Shown: positions 44,094 through 53,530 of the stretch, one piece after another
Layout of the letters: each line of letters starts with the position of its first letter
How positions within the stretch are numbered: position 1 is the stretch's first letter
Assembly (NCBI GenBank): GCA_050187875.1
Contig: JBFWXB010000028.1
Location: 1 to 64,000, forward strand
DNA from: JAFKKS01 sp050187875
GTDB lineage: Bacteria > Pseudomonadota > Alphaproteobacteria > Rhizobiales > Xanthobacteraceae
Direction of reading: 5' to 3'
DNA: 64,000 bases
Made by a program: the position numbers and the translations under genes
Notes under the pieces: model-generated
What the model saw: only the letters and a program-made list of their open reading frames with translations
Databases searched by the model: none
Told to the model about the DNA's origin: nothing

Positions 44094-47000
44094 ATGAACA
44101 CGCATTTCCAGCCCGAGCTTCGCTCGACCACGCCGCTCACCCGCCGCGAGGAGAAGCCGGGCTTCTGCACCTTCTGCCGCTCGCGCTGCGGCTCCCTCAA
44201 CGTGATCGAGAACGGCCGCCTCGTCGCCGTGAAGCCGCTGCCGTCGCATCCGACCGGCAAGGCGCTGTGCCCGAAGGGGCGCGCGGCGCCGGAGATCGTG
44301 CATAGCGCGCGCCGGCTGACCGTTCCGCTGCGGCGCACGAAGCCGAAAACGAGCGCCGATCCCGGTTGGGAGCAGATCAGCTGGGACGAGGCGCTCGACA
44401 CCATCGCCGGCAAGATGCGCGAGATCGCGCGCGAGAACGGGCCGGAGGCGGTCGCGTTCTCCTTCACGACGCCGAGCGCGACCTCGCTCTCCGACAGTTT
44501 GCCGTGGCTCGAGCGTTTCGTCTGGAATTTCGGCAGCCCGAATCTCGCCTACGCCACTGAGCTCTGTAACTGGCACAAGGACCACGCGGCGGAATTCACC
44601 TTCGGCGCGATCATCGGCGTACCGGATTATCGCGACACCGACCTCATCGTACTGTGGGGCCACAACCCGACAAACTCCTGGCTTGCGCAAGCGGAAGCGA
44701 TCGGCGAGGGGCGCCGTCGTGGCGCTAGGCTCATCGTCATCGATCCGCGCAAGACGGCGCTCGCCGCGCAAGCGGACCTTTGGCTGCGCGTGCGGCCGGG
44801 AAGCGACGGCGCCTTGGCGCTCGGCGTCATGCGCTTGATGTTCGAGCGGAAGACTTATGACGACGCGTTCGTGCGGCGCTGGACCAACGCGCCGCTCTTG
44901 GTGCGCGCCGACAACGGCGCCTTCCTGCGCGCCGACGCGGTCGGCCTCGGAGACGCTGACACGTTCGTCGTCTGGAACAGCGTCGCGGGGGCGCCCGCGG
45001 CCTACAAGACCACGCACGCACTTGCGCCCGATCTCGCCGCGCGCGTGGCCCTCGATGGGCGCTATAAGGTCGAGACTGCAGACGGCGTGGTCGAATGCCG
45101 CCCCGCTTTCGCGCTGCTGCGCGAGGCCGCGAATGACTATACGCCCGAGCGCGTCGCGGAATTGACCTGGGTGCCGGCGGACCAGCTTCATGCGCTCGCC
45201 GAGATGCTCGCGGCGGCACCGCGCGCCTGCCACTATGGCTGGACCGGCATCGGGCAGCACACCAACGCGACGCAGACCGATCGCGCCATCTCTCTTCTGT
45301 TCAGCTTGAAGGATTGGTTCGACGCGTCCGGCGGCAACGTGTTGTGGGGTGCGCATCCGGTAAAGCCGCTCAGCAGCTACAACGACATGCCGGAAGCGCA
45401 AAAGCGCAAAGCCTTGGGCTTGCAGGAGCGCCCGATCGGTCCGCCGAGCCAGGGCTGGATCACAGTGCGTGACCTGTCGCATGCGATCCTCGAGGGCGAG
45501 CCCTATCGCGTGCGCGCGCTGATCGGCTTTGGCGCCAACATCACAGTCTCGCATAGCGACCAGGAGCAGACGCGGCGCGCGCTGCAGGCGCTGGAGTTCC
45601 AGGTCCACACCGATCTCTTCATGAGCCCGACAGCGCAGACGGCGGATGTCATCCTTCCCGTCGGCTCCGCCTGGGAGCGTGAGGCGCTGCGCGTCGGTTT
45701 CGAGATCACGCCGGAGGCGCAGGAGCTCGTGCAGCTGCGCCAGCAGATGATCGCGCCGGTCGGCGAAAGCCGCTCCGACATGTGGATTGCGGCGGAGCTC
45801 GCGAAGCGGCTCGGCTTCGGCGACAAATTCTTCGATGGCGATTTCGAGAAAGGCTGGAACTATACACTCGCCCCGCTCGGCATCACCGTCGACGATCTGC
45901 GCGCGAAGCCCGAGGGCATTCGCATTCCGCTGCAGCATCGCTTCCGCAAATATGCCGAAGAGACAGGCGGGCGCGTCCGCGGTTTCAACACGCCGACCCG
46001 CCGCATCGAAATCTATTCCGAGCGGATGCATCTCAACGGCGTTCCACCGGTGCCGCGCCACGTCGAGCCGGGCCACAAGTCCGGCGCGGCGGCGGATCGT
46101 GCGCGCTTCCCGTATGTGCTGACGACGGCGAAGGACGGCTACTACTGCCACAGCCAGCAGCGCGGCATCGCCTCGCTGCGCCGGCGCTCGCCGGTGCCGC
46201 GCGTTTATCTGCATCCCTCGCTCGCCGCGGCGAAAGGAATCAAAGAGGGTAACGCGGTCGCCGTGACGACGGCATTTGGGCGGATCACGATGGCGGCGCG
46301 CCTCGAGGCCGATCTCGATCCGCGCGTCGTCGCGGCGGACTATGGCTGGTGGCAGGAATGCCCCGACCTCGGCGCGCCAGGATTCGACGTCGTCGGCAAG
46401 TCGGTCGCGAACTTCAATTCGCTCATTTCCGCAGAGGCGCGCGATCCGGTCAGCGGCGCGCCGGGCATGCGCTCTTCGCGCTGCGACTTTGAGCTTGCGC
46501 CGCCCGAACATGCGGCCGTGTTTTGGGAGGGTTTCTCGCCGCTCCGTGTCGCGCGGATCGAGAAGGAGGCCGACGAGACGGTTTCCATCGTCTTCGCCCA
46601 TCCGGACGGGCACCTGCTGCCGCCCTATCAACCCGGGCAATTCCTCACCGTCGCTCTCGACGAGAAAGCGGCCGCCGACGGCGTCGTGCGTTCCTATTCG
46701 CTCTCGGGTGAAGGACGCGCCGCTTCGCCGCATTATCGCGTTTCGGTGAAGAAGGTGGCCGACGGCCTCGTTTCCACGAAGCTCGTCGACGACGTGAAGG
46801 TCGGCCAGATCGTCCTGGCACAGATGCCGTCCGGACGTTTCGTTCTGCCGCTACGCAACGAATTCCCGATCGTGCTGGTTGCTGGCGGCATCGGCATCAC
46901 GCCATTCATGAGTTACCTCGAGATGCTGGCGCGCGAGCCGCAGCGGCCGGAGGTCTGGCTCTACTACGGTGTGCGCAACGGACGCGAGCACGCGTTCAAG

Positions 47001-47546
47001 GTGCGGCTCGACGCGCTTGCTGCGCAGATGCCGGAACTGCGCGTCGTCACGACCTATTCGCGACCGTCCGCCGTCGATCGTCATGGGGACGATTTCGCCC
47101 ATCGCGGCCGCGTCACGGCGCAGCTTTTCGATCCCTCGCTCGTCGCACGCCGCGCGCGCTTCTATCTCTGCGGGCCGGAAGCGATGATGGCGGACGTCAC
47201 CGACGCGCTCGTCGCGCGGGGTGTTCCGCGCTTCGAGATCTTCCAGGAGCGCTTCGTCTCGCCGCGGCCGCTTGCGGTGCCGGCTGCGGACGCGAAGCAC
47301 CGCATCCGCTTCGAGCGCTCCGGCGTCGAGCTCGAGTGGACGCCGCAAAGCGGCTCGATCCTTGATCTCGCGGAAAGGAACGGCGTACGCATCCCGACGG
47401 GCTGCCGTGTGGGCCAATGCGAAAGCTGCTTCGTGCGCGTCATCGAGGGAGACGCTGCTTGTACGGTCGCGATCGACGACGCGGAGGAGGGCGGGTGCCT
47501 CACCTGCCAGGCGATCCCCGTGAGCGATATGACGCTGGATGCGTAG
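44094..47546 (+). CDS. Fused molybdopterin oxidoreductase with FNR and 2Fe-2S domains
   Basis: A single chain of 1150 residues. Residues 20-75 bind a 4Fe-4S cluster through C25, C28, C32 and C59. Residues about 75-775 form the bis-MGD molybdenum domain of the DMSO reductase superfamily, with a probable Mo-ligand cysteine in ELCNWHKDHA. Residues about 800-1045 form a ferredoxin-reductase-like FAD/NAD module (RSYSLSGE, GGIGITPF, YLCGPEAMM). The last 90 residues form a plant-type 2Fe-2S domain (CRVGQCESC and a later CLTC). The whole electron path from NAD(P)H to the Mo site is thus on one chain. No signal peptide is present, so it is cytoplasmic. The substrate is unknown. Confidence 0.88.
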   Translation: MNTHFQPELRSTTPLTRREEKPGFCTFCRSRCGSLNVIENGRLVAVKPLPSHPTGKALCPKGRAAPEIVHSARRLTVPLRRTKPKTSADPGWEQISWDEALDTIAGKMREIARENGPEAVAFSFTTPSATSLSDSLPWLERFVWNFGSPNLAYATELCNWHKDHAAEFTFGAIIGVPDYRDTDLIVLWGHNPTNSWLAQAEAIGEGRRRGARLIVIDPRKTALAAQADLWLRVRPGSDGALALGVMRLMFERKTYDDAFVRRWTNAPLLVRADNGAFLRADAVGLGDADTFVVWNSVAGAPAAYKTTHALAPDLAARVALDGRYKVETADGVVECRPAFALLREAANDYTPERVAELTWVPADQLHALAEMLAAAPRACHYGWTGIGQHTNATQTDRAISLLFSLKDWFDASGGNVLWGAHPVKPLSSYNDMPEAQKRKALGLQERPIGPPSQGWITVRDLSHAILEGEPYRVRALIGFGANITVSHSDQEQTRRALQALEFQVHTDLFMSPTAQTADVILPVGSAWEREALRVGFEITPEAQELVQLRQQMIAPVGESRSDMWIAAELAKRLGFGDKFFDGDFEKGWNYTLAPLGITVDDLRAKPEGIRIPLQHRFRKYAEETGGRVRGFNTPTRRIEIYSERMHLNGVPPVPRHVEPGHKSGAAADRARFPYVLTTAKDGYYCHSQQRGIASLRRRSPVPRVYLHPSLAAAKGIKEGNAVAVTTAFGRITMAARLEADLDPRVVAADYGWWQECPDLGAPGFDVVGKSVANFNSLISAEARDPVSGAPGMRSSRCDFELAPPEHAAVFWEGFSPLRVARIEKEADETVSIVFAHPDGHLLPPYQPGQFLTVALDEKAAADGVVRSYSLSGEGRAASPHYRVSVKKVADGLVSTKLVDDVKVGQIVLAQMPSGRFVLPLRNEFPIVLVAGGIGITPFMSYLEMLAREPQRPEVWLYYGVRNGREHAFKVRLDALAAQMPELRVVTTYSRPSAVDRHGDDFAHRGRVTAQLFDPSLVARRARFYLCGPEAMMADVTDALVARGVPRFEIFQERFVSPRPLAVPAADAKHRIRFERSGVELEWTPQSGSILDLAERNGVRIPTGCRVGQCESCFVRVIEGDAACTVAIDDAEEGGCLTCQAIPVSDMTLDA

Positions 47547-47553
47547 GTGGCGT

Positions 47554-47659
47554 TGTCATTCCGGGGCGCGGCCCATAGGCCGCGAACCCGGAATCCATAA
47601 CCACTGTGCTGCGGCGTATGGATTCCGGATTTGCCGCTTTGCGGCAATCCGGAATGACA
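47554..47659. repeat. Palindromic element, copy 2
   Basis: A 106-bp inverted repeat bounded by TGTCAT and ATGACA, close in sequence to the element at 17285-17386 but in the opposite orientation. It fills the spacer between the molybdenum enzyme gene and the convergent livF gene, reaching to 1 base from the livF stop codon. It could act as a two-way terminator. Confidence 0.8.
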
Positions 47660-47660
47660 T

Positions 47661-48365
47661 TCACCGCCCCAAATAGGACTTCAGCACCGCCGGGTTGTCG
47701 ACCAGGCCCGCCGCAGGCCCCGAGAACGAAATCGCGCCGCTCTGAAGAATATGCGCATATTCGGCGACGGCGGCCGCGACGCCGATGTTCTGCTCCACGA
47801 GAAGGATCGTCAGTCCACGCTGGTTGAGCGTCATGATCGTGTCGACCATGTCACCGACGATCGCCGGCGCGAGTCCGGCCGATGGCTCGTCCATGAGGAG
47901 GCAGCGTGGCTTCGCCATCAGCGCACGGCCGATCGCGATCATCTGCTGCTCGCCGCCGGAGAGCGCGCCGGCATGACGCTTCCGATGCGGCTTCAATTTC
48001 GGGAAGAGGTCGAAAACTTCGTCGAGATCGGTCCTGATGCCCGCCCAATCGTTGCGGGTCGCGGCGCCGAGCTCGAGATTTTCGATGACCGTCATGCTCG
48101 GCCACACCTCGCGGCCCTGCGGCACCTGCGCGATGCCGCGGCGCACGATCTTGTCGGGCGTGAGCCCGGCGCATTCCTTGCCCTCGAATTGCACCGACCC
48201 CCCGACAGGCTTCACCATGCCGGTCAGCGTGTTGAGCAGCGTTGTCTTGCCCGAGCCATTGCCGCCGAGGAGCGCGACGATCTTGCGGTCCGGCACCTGG
48301 AAGGTGACGTCGCGCAGGACCTGCGTGATCCCGTAGGAGACCTTAAGATGCTGAATGTCGAGCAC
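47661..48365 (-). CDS. livF: Branched-chain-type ABC importer ATPase LivF
   Basis: An ATPase of 234 residues. Walker A is GGNGSGKTT, the signature LSGGEQQM, and Walker B CLLMDEPSAGLAP, all in the LivF form. The GTG at 48365 is taken as start, overlapping the livG end by 23 bases. It is the last gene of the leftward importer operon. The substrate range of such importers goes well beyond amino acids, and the linked CoA transferase suggests an organic acid. Confidence 0.93.
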   Translation of the reverse strand: MLDIQHLKVSYGITQVLRDVTFQVPDRKIVALLGGNGSGKTTLLNTLTGMVKPVGGSVQFEGKECAGLTPDKIVRRGIAQVPQGREVWPSMTVIENLELGAATRNDWAGIRTDLDEVFDLFPKLKPHRKRHAGALSGGEQQMIAIGRALMAKPRCLLMDEPSAGLAPAIVGDMVDTIMTLNQRGLTILLVEQNIGVAAAVAEYAHILQSGAISFSGPAAGLVDNPAVLKSYLGR

Positions 48366-49134
48366 GAAGTTCTTTCCCGAGATAGGCCTCGATGACGCCG
48401 CGGTCGTTGCGCACCGTGTCCGGCAGTCCATCGGCGATGGCGCGCCCCGCGCCAAGCACCGTGACCTGATCGCACACATCCATCACCAGGCGGATGACGT
48501 GCTCGATGAGGATGAGCGTGACGCCCTTTTGATCGCGGATGCGGCGGAGCAGCGCATCGAGCTCGGCGAGGCGGTTGATGCTCAGGCCCACCGCCGGCTC
48601 GTCGAGCAGGACGATCTTCGGGTCGCCGATCAGCGTGCGCGCGATCTCGACGACGCGCTGCTGCCCGAAGGACAGGGCGGTCGCCGGGCGGTCGGCGAAC
48701 TCGGACATGCCGACGAAATGTAAGGCGTGGCGCGCTTCCTCCTCGGTGCGCTGTTCCTCATCGCGCGCCTTGCGCAGATAAAGGCCGGCGCTGAGGAACC
48801 CCGTCGTCGTGCGGCGATGCAGGCCGGTCATCAGGTTCTCGAGCACCGTCATGCCCTTGAATAGCTGGGACGTCTGGAAGGTGCGGCCAAGTCCGCGCTT
48901 CGCGATCTCGCTCGGCTTAAGCCCGATGATCGAATGCCCGTCGAGCTCGATGCGACCCTGGTCCGGCCGATGCATGCCGCAGATGGCATTGAGCAGCGTC
49001 GTCTTGCCGGCGCCGTTGGGGCCGATCAAGCCGCGGATCTCCAGCGGCTTGACCTCGAGGTTGACGCCTTGGAGCACGCGCACGCCGCCGAAGCTGATGT
49101 GCAGATCGTGGACCGAGAGAAGAGACGCGCTCAT
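48343..49134 (-). CDS. livG: Branched-chain-type ABC importer ATPase LivG
   Basis: An ATPase of 263 residues with Walker A GPNGAGKTT and Walker B IVLLDEPAVGLS; the signature is LSFGQQR. LivG-type features include the GRTFQTSQLF Q-loop region. It overlaps livM by a few bases and livF by 23, so the membrane and ATPase parts are translated together. Confidence 0.93.
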   Translation of the reverse strand: MSASLLSVHDLHISFGGVRVLQGVNLEVKPLEIRGLIGPNGAGKTTLLNAICGMHRPDQGRIELDGHSIIGLKPSEIAKRGLGRTFQTSQLFKGMTVLENLMTGLHRRTTTGFLSAGLYLRKARDEEQRTEEEARHALHFVGMSEFADRPATALSFGQQRVVEIARTLIGDPKIVLLDEPAVGLSINRLAELDALLRRIRDQKGVTLILIEHVIRLVMDVCDQVTVLGAGRAIADGLPDTVRNDRGVIEAYLGKELRARHSAS

Positions 49135-50153
49135 TTGTCCACCGGGCTCGGCTGGGGTTCGGCCGGCGGGAGCGCCGTGCGGGCCTCATCATGCAACGTG
49201 CTCGGCTTTGCGGCATGCATGGGCTCGTCCCAGCCGCGCACCTGCTGGCGTAGGAACGAGACCAAGCCGCCGCGCATGAACAACACGAAGCCGACGAGGA
49301 TCGCGCCGAACACGATCTCCTGCAGGCCTTTGAACTCGCGCAGGAGCTCCAGCACCAGGATGATCGTCGTCGCGCCGAGCACGGAACCGGCGATCGAGCC
49401 CATGCCGCCGACGACGATGGTCGACTTCTGGATGATCATCTGGAAGAGGTCGTAGCCTTCCGGCGCCACGAAATTGAGCAGCGCGGAATAAAGGCCACCG
49501 GCGATGCCCGCATAGAAGCCGCTGATGCCAAACGCCAGCGCCTTGTAGCGCAAGAGATCGATGCCGAGCGATTCAGCGGCGATCTCGCCATCACGGACGG
49601 CGACGAAGGCGCGGCCGATGCGCGACGCCACCATATGGCGGGCGAAGGCGTAAAGCAGCACCGCGAGGATGAGGCTGAGATAGTAGAGCCCGAGCGGCTT
49701 GCCGATCGGCAGCGGGGCAAACGACAGATGCGGTGTCTTGAACCCGCCGGCGCCGAAAGTGACGGCTTCCCAGTGTAGAAATACCCATTGCGTCGCCTGC
49801 GCGAAGGCGAGCGTCGAGAGCGCGAGATAAAGCCCGCTCATACGCAGCGCCGGCAGCGCGAGCGCGGTGCCGACGGCCGCGGCGACCACGCCGCCGCTTG
49901 GAAACGCGGCCCAGAACGGCCAGCCGAGCTTCACCTGCAGAAGGCCGGTCGCATAGGCGCCGATGCCGAACATCGCGGCATTGGCGAAAGCAAGCTGGCC
50001 GGCATAGCCGACGAGGACGTTCAGCCCGATCGCCAGCAGGACGTAGATGAGGATCAGATTGCCGACGAAGAGCTGATAGCCGTTGGCGAACGGCGGCAGG
50101 ATGGCGGCGAGCGCCAGCAGGACGAGAAGGACGTTGCGACGGCCAAACGGCAT
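49131..50153 (-). CDS. livM: Branched-chain-type ABC importer permease LivM
   Basis: A permease of 340 residues with about nine hydrophobic helices and the LivM segments NVLVGYAGQLAFANAAMFGIGAY-like and ESLGIDLLRYKALAFGISGF. The C-terminal 50 residues are polar, Pro-rich and probably cytoplasmic. The ATG at 50153 shares one base with the livH stop; a GTG one codon earlier is possible. Confidence 0.92.
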   Translation of the reverse strand: MPFGRRNVLLVLLALAAILPPFANGYQLFVGNLILIYVLLAIGLNVLVGYAGQLAFANAAMFGIGAYATGLLQVKLGWPFWAAFPSGGVVAAAVGTALALPALRMSGLYLALSTLAFAQATQWVFLHWEAVTFGAGGFKTPHLSFAPLPIGKPLGLYYLSLILAVLLYAFARHMVASRIGRAFVAVRDGEIAAESLGIDLLRYKALAFGISGFYAGIAGGLYSALLNFVAPEGYDLFQMIIQKSTIVVGGMGSIAGSVLGATTIILVLELLREFKGLQEIVFGAILVGFVLFMRGGLVSFLRQQVRGWDEPMHAAKPSTLHDEARTALPPAEPQPSPVDK

Positions 50154-51034
50154 CACACCCTCCGCGCCTTATGGAAGCTCAGAAGGCCCGTCGGACGGAA
50201 CACCAGCACGATCATGATCACGACAAAGGGCGAGAGCTCCATCACGCTCGAATGGATGTAGCCGCCGGCGAGCGACTCCACGATGCCGACAATCAATCCG
50301 CCGAGCACGGCGCCGGGCAGGCTCGTCAGCCCGCCGAGGACGGCGGCGGCAAAGCCCTTGAGGAAGAAGGTGAAGCCGATATCGGGGTAGAGGAGCGTCA
50401 GCGGCGCGGTGAGCACGGCCGCGGCGCCGGCGATCGCCGCGCCAGTGCCGAAGGCGAGCGTATAGACGTGATCCGTGCGGATGCCGACGAGGAGCGCGGC
50501 GCGCGCATTGTCGGCGGTCGCCTGCATCATCTTGCCGGCGCGCGTGAGACGGAAGAAGGCGGCGAAGATGAGCATGATGACGACCGTTCCGGCCAGCACC
50601 GCAAGCTGCTGCGGGATCACCATGATCGGGCCAACCATGATCGGATCGGGCGAGGTGATCGGCGGGAACGAGAGATAGTCGGCCTTGCCGCCCCAGATGG
50701 TGCGGGCAAGCCCCTTCAGAATGAAGCTGATGCCGACGGTCGCAAGGACCAGGCTGACGATGTCGCTCTTGGCGATCGGCCGGAAGGCGATGCGATCGGT
50801 GATCGCGCCGAGGATGAAGCCGACGGCGACTGCAAGCAGGAACGACAACGGGTAGTTGACGCCGAACTGGACGTGCAGCGTCCAGGCGACGAAACCGGCG
50901 AACATGAAGAACTCGCCCTGCGCGAAATTGATCACGCCGGTCGCTTTGTTCACAACGACGATGCCGAGGGCGACGAGGGCATAGAGCGCCCCCGTCGTCA
51001 CTCCGCTCATCAGCAGATAGCTGAAAAGCAGCAA
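50153..51034 (-). CDS. livH: Branched-chain-type ABC importer permease LivH
   Basis: A permease of 293 residues with about eight helices, opening with MSGVTTGALYALVALGIVVV in LivH style and containing the NFAQGEFFMF segment. The start is probably the TTG at 51034, since the first in-frame ATG, eight codons later, would cut the first helix. The gene begins 3 bases after the stop of the binding-protein gene. Confidence 0.92.
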   Translation of the reverse strand: MLLFSYLLMSGVTTGALYALVALGIVVVNKATGVINFAQGEFFMFAGFVAWTLHVQFGVNYPLSFLLAVAVGFILGAITDRIAFRPIAKSDIVSLVLATVGISFILKGLARTIWGGKADYLSFPPITSPDPIMVGPIMVIPQQLAVLAGTVVIMLIFAAFFRLTRAGKMMQATADNARAALLVGIRTDHVYTLAFGTGAAIAGAAAVLTAPLTLLYPDIGFTFFLKGFAAAVLGGLTSLPGAVLGGLIVGIVESLAGGYIHSSVMELSPFVVIMIVLVFRPTGLLSFHKARRV

Positions 51035-51037
51035 GGT

Positions 51038-52222
51038 TTACTGTCCGACCTTGGTGTAGCCGAGCACCTTGATTGGCCCGCCAGGCGCTTTCGCCATCCA
51101 AGCCGGACCCTTGTTACAGCGATGATCAGTCGCGGTGCAGGTGATCGGCGCGGCGTAAACTTCGGTCGGGAAGTCCTTCATGTTCGCAAACGCGGCGATC
51201 ACCTTCTCGCGCGTGATGTCCTTGCCGGCGCGCTTGAGCGCTTCGACGAGGACTTCGGAGCTACCGATGCCGAAAAGGTTGTAAACTGAGAGGCGATCGC
51301 CGGGGAACTTCGCCTCGACGAGCTTGCGCCACTTGTCCATCTTCGGATCTTCCGGCGTGTAGCGCACTTGCGAGATGGTGCGGAAATTCGCCGTCGCACC
51401 GGGCACACCGACTTGATCCTCGAACGCCGCCGGATCGGCGATGCCGGTCTGGCCGAGCGACAGGGGCTTGAAGCCGAGCTTCTGCGCATCGCGGATGAAG
51501 ACGGCCGCAGGTTTTGGATAAAGAAGCATCAGCACGGCGTCGGCGCCCGCCGCCTTGAGGCGCAGCACTTGCGCCGTTGCGTCATTGGCGTCCGGCGAGA
51601 GCTCCTCGTCGGCGACCGGCGTGATGCCCTTGGCCTTGAAGGCCGCGATCAGCGGCGTGTAGCGCGCGCGGCCCCAGGAATCGCGCATCGAGATGATCGC
51701 GATCTTCTTCGCGCCTTGTTCGATGGCGTAAGCGAGCTGCGCCTGGCTTTCGATGGTCGACGTCGTCGCCGTGCTGAAGATGTTTGCCGCCGGCGGATCG
51801 GTGATGCCGTCATGCACGGACGCGAAGATGAGGGTCGGCACTTTCGACGCTTCCAGTGTATCCTTCGCGGCAAAGGTGGCGTTGCTGCAGCCGCCGCCGA
51901 TGATCGCGAAGACCTGATCCTGCTCGATCAGCTTCTTCACCGCGCCAATCGCTGCGGTCGGATCGCAGCGGTCGTCTTCGCGCACGAGCTCGAGCTTGCG
52001 CCCGTTGATGCCGCCCGCCTTGTTGATCTCGTCGAAGACGACCTCGACGCCATTCATCGGCAGCTTGCCGTAGAGATAGCCCGGCCCCGTGAGCGCGCCG
52101 AACGAGCCGATCTTGATCGTATCGTTGGTCAGCCCGGGCTCGGCCGCGATCGCAGCGGAAGCCGCCATCGTGGCCGCGGCGATAATGACCGCGGTCCGGG
52201 AAAGTCGTCGTATCTGCATCAT
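51038..52222 (-). CDS. Periplasmic binding protein of a Liv-type importer
   Basis: A solute-binding protein of 394 residues of the LivJ/LivK (peripla_BP_6) family with a signal peptide ending AIA-AEPG. The opening strand IKIGSFGALTGPGYLYG and the IIGGGCSNATFAAKD hinge region fit the family. A pair of cysteines near the C-terminus (CTATDHRCNKGPAW) resembles binding proteins for aromatic or acyl compounds. AGGAGGATATG precedes the ATG. It lies between a CoA transferase gene and livH, so its ligand is probably activated by that transferase. Confidence 0.9.
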   Translation of the reverse strand: MMQIRRLSRTAVIIAAATMAASAAIAAEPGLTNDTIKIGSFGALTGPGYLYGKLPMNGVEVVFDEINKAGGINGRKLELVREDDRCDPTAAIGAVKKLIEQDQVFAIIGGGCSNATFAAKDTLEASKVPTLIFASVHDGITDPPAANIFSTATTSTIESQAQLAYAIEQGAKKIAIISMRDSWGRARYTPLIAAFKAKGITPVADEELSPDANDATAQVLRLKAAGADAVLMLLYPKPAAVFIRDAQKLGFKPLSLGQTGIADPAAFEDQVGVPGATANFRTISQVRYTPEDPKMDKWRKLVEAKFPGDRLSVYNLFGIGSSEVLVEALKRAGKDITREKVIAAFANMKDFPTEVYAAPITCTATDHRCNKGPAWMAKAPGGPIKVLGYTKVGQ

Positions 52223-52269
52223 ATCCTCCTGTTCGCCACGCCATCGGCCGTGGCTTCGCCGTTCGCCTC

Positions 52270-53445
52270 TTAGATTTTTTTCGCTGCGCTTACCGCAGTC
52301 TTCTTTGTCGCCCCCGCCCCGAGGACTTCGTCGGTGTGCTCGCCAAGAAGCGGCGCCGGGCGCCGCAACGCGCCGGGCGTCGCCGAGAGCTTCGCCGGTA
52401 TCCCCAGCGTACGAAATCGTCCCGCTGCCGGATGCTCCGTCTCAACCACCATTTCCCGCGCGACAATTTGCGGGTCTGCCATCGCTTCGTCAAAGCTCAA
52501 CACTGGACCTGCGGGAATGCCAGCTTTTTCCAAGGCGCCAAGCCAATGGGAAGAGGGTTTCGTTTTAAAGCGCACCTGCAGAAGTTGCACCAATGCGTCA
52601 TTGTTTCGCACACGATCGCCATTCGTCGCAAAGCGCGGATCATTGGCGAGCTCAACCACATCGAGAATTTCACACAGCCGCACCCAAAAGTTCGGCTGCG
52701 ATCCGCCGACCGTGATGCTGCCGTCCTGCGTTTCGAAGAGCTGGTAGGGCGAGCTGCCGCGATGCGCCTGGCCAAGGCGCGGCGGACGCTCGCCCGTCGC
52801 AGCGACATGTGCGGCTTCGTAGACTCCGTAGGAGAGCGCGGACTCCAGAAGCGACGTCTCGACCATTTGCCCGCGTCCCGTGCGATGGCGCGCTTCGAGC
52901 GCAGCCAGCACGCCGACAGCAAGATGCATGCCGGCCGCGATATCGGAGATCGCAATCGGCATGCGGTGCGGCGGTCCATCCTTCGGCCCGCATGCGTCCA
53001 TCAATCCCGACATGCCTTGCGTAATGAGGTCGAAGCCACCGCGATCGCGGTAGGGCCCGGTCCGCCCGAAGCCGGAAATAGCCGCATAGATTAGGCGCGG
53101 GTTGCGTGCGGAGAGTGTCGGCCAGCCGAGTTCGAGACGCTCCATCGTGCCGGGCCGGAAATTCTCGACGAGAATGTCGGCGTCATCGACCAGGCGTAGG
53201 AGCGCGGCCTTGCCGTCCTCCGATTTAAGGTCGAGCGTGATCGAGCGCTTGTTGCGGTTCCACACCATGAACGGCGCGCTTTCGCCACCGACAAACGGTG
53301 GCATCGCGCGCGCATCGTCGCCGCCCTGCGGCCGCTCGACCTTGATGACGTCGGCGCCGTGATCGCCGAGCAGCATCGCGCAGTAAGGCCCTGACAAATG
53401 ACTTGAGAGATCGACGACGCGGATCCCGTCCAATGCGGCAACCAT
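52270..53445 (-). CDS. CaiB/BaiF family (class III) CoA transferase
   Basis: A class III CoA transferase of 391 residues. The opening DLSSHLSGPYCAMLLGDHGA, the DVIKVERP strand, the ENFRPGTMERLELG segment and the GRGQMVETSLLES region are typical. In many members the catalytic aspartate lies in V-D-x-S-L; here that position appears to be glutamate (VETSL). It should attach CoA to a carboxylic acid, using another acyl-CoA as donor. It leads the Liv-importer operon and diverges from the crotonase-like gene. Confidence 0.88.
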   Translation of the reverse strand: MVAALDGIRVVDLSSHLSGPYCAMLLGDHGADVIKVERPQGGDDARAMPPFVGGESAPFMVWNRNKRSITLDLKSEDGKAALLRLVDDADILVENFRPGTMERLELGWPTLSARNPRLIYAAISGFGRTGPYRDRGGFDLITQGMSGLMDACGPKDGPPHRMPIAISDIAAGMHLAVGVLAALEARHRTGRGQMVETSLLESALSYGVYEAAHVAATGERPPRLGQAHRGSSPYQLFETQDGSITVGGSQPNFWVRLCEILDVVELANDPRFATNGDRVRNNDALVQLLQVRFKTKPSSHWLGALEKAGIPAGPVLSFDEAMADPQIVAREMVVETEHPAAGRFRTLGIPAKLSATPGALRRPAPLLGEHTDEVLGAGATKKTAVSAAKKI

Positions 53446-53477
53446 GGGTCCTCTAACAGCACTCTGGACAAAATTTT

Positions 53478-53490
53478 TGTATACTGTACA
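53478..53490. promoter_or_regulatory. Palindrome in the central divergent promoter region
   Basis: TGTATACTGTACA has symmetric TGTA/TACA ends and resembles operators of FCD-type GntR regulators. It lies in the 85-bp spacer between the CoA transferase and the crotonase-like gene, and contains TATACT, which could serve as a minus-10 box. A single regulator could control both arms of the locus from here; no regulator gene is seen in the window. Confidence 0.4.
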
Positions 53491-53530
53491 CGAACCTTCG
53501 TCCGGATCGCACCAACTTTTTCGAGGTCGA

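Noticed and set aside
44055..46733. Long open frame antisense to the molybdenum enzyme (about 890 codons)
   Set aside because: The sense strand carries all cofactor motifs in order; the antisense product is low-complexity Arg/Asp/Ala with no family likeness.
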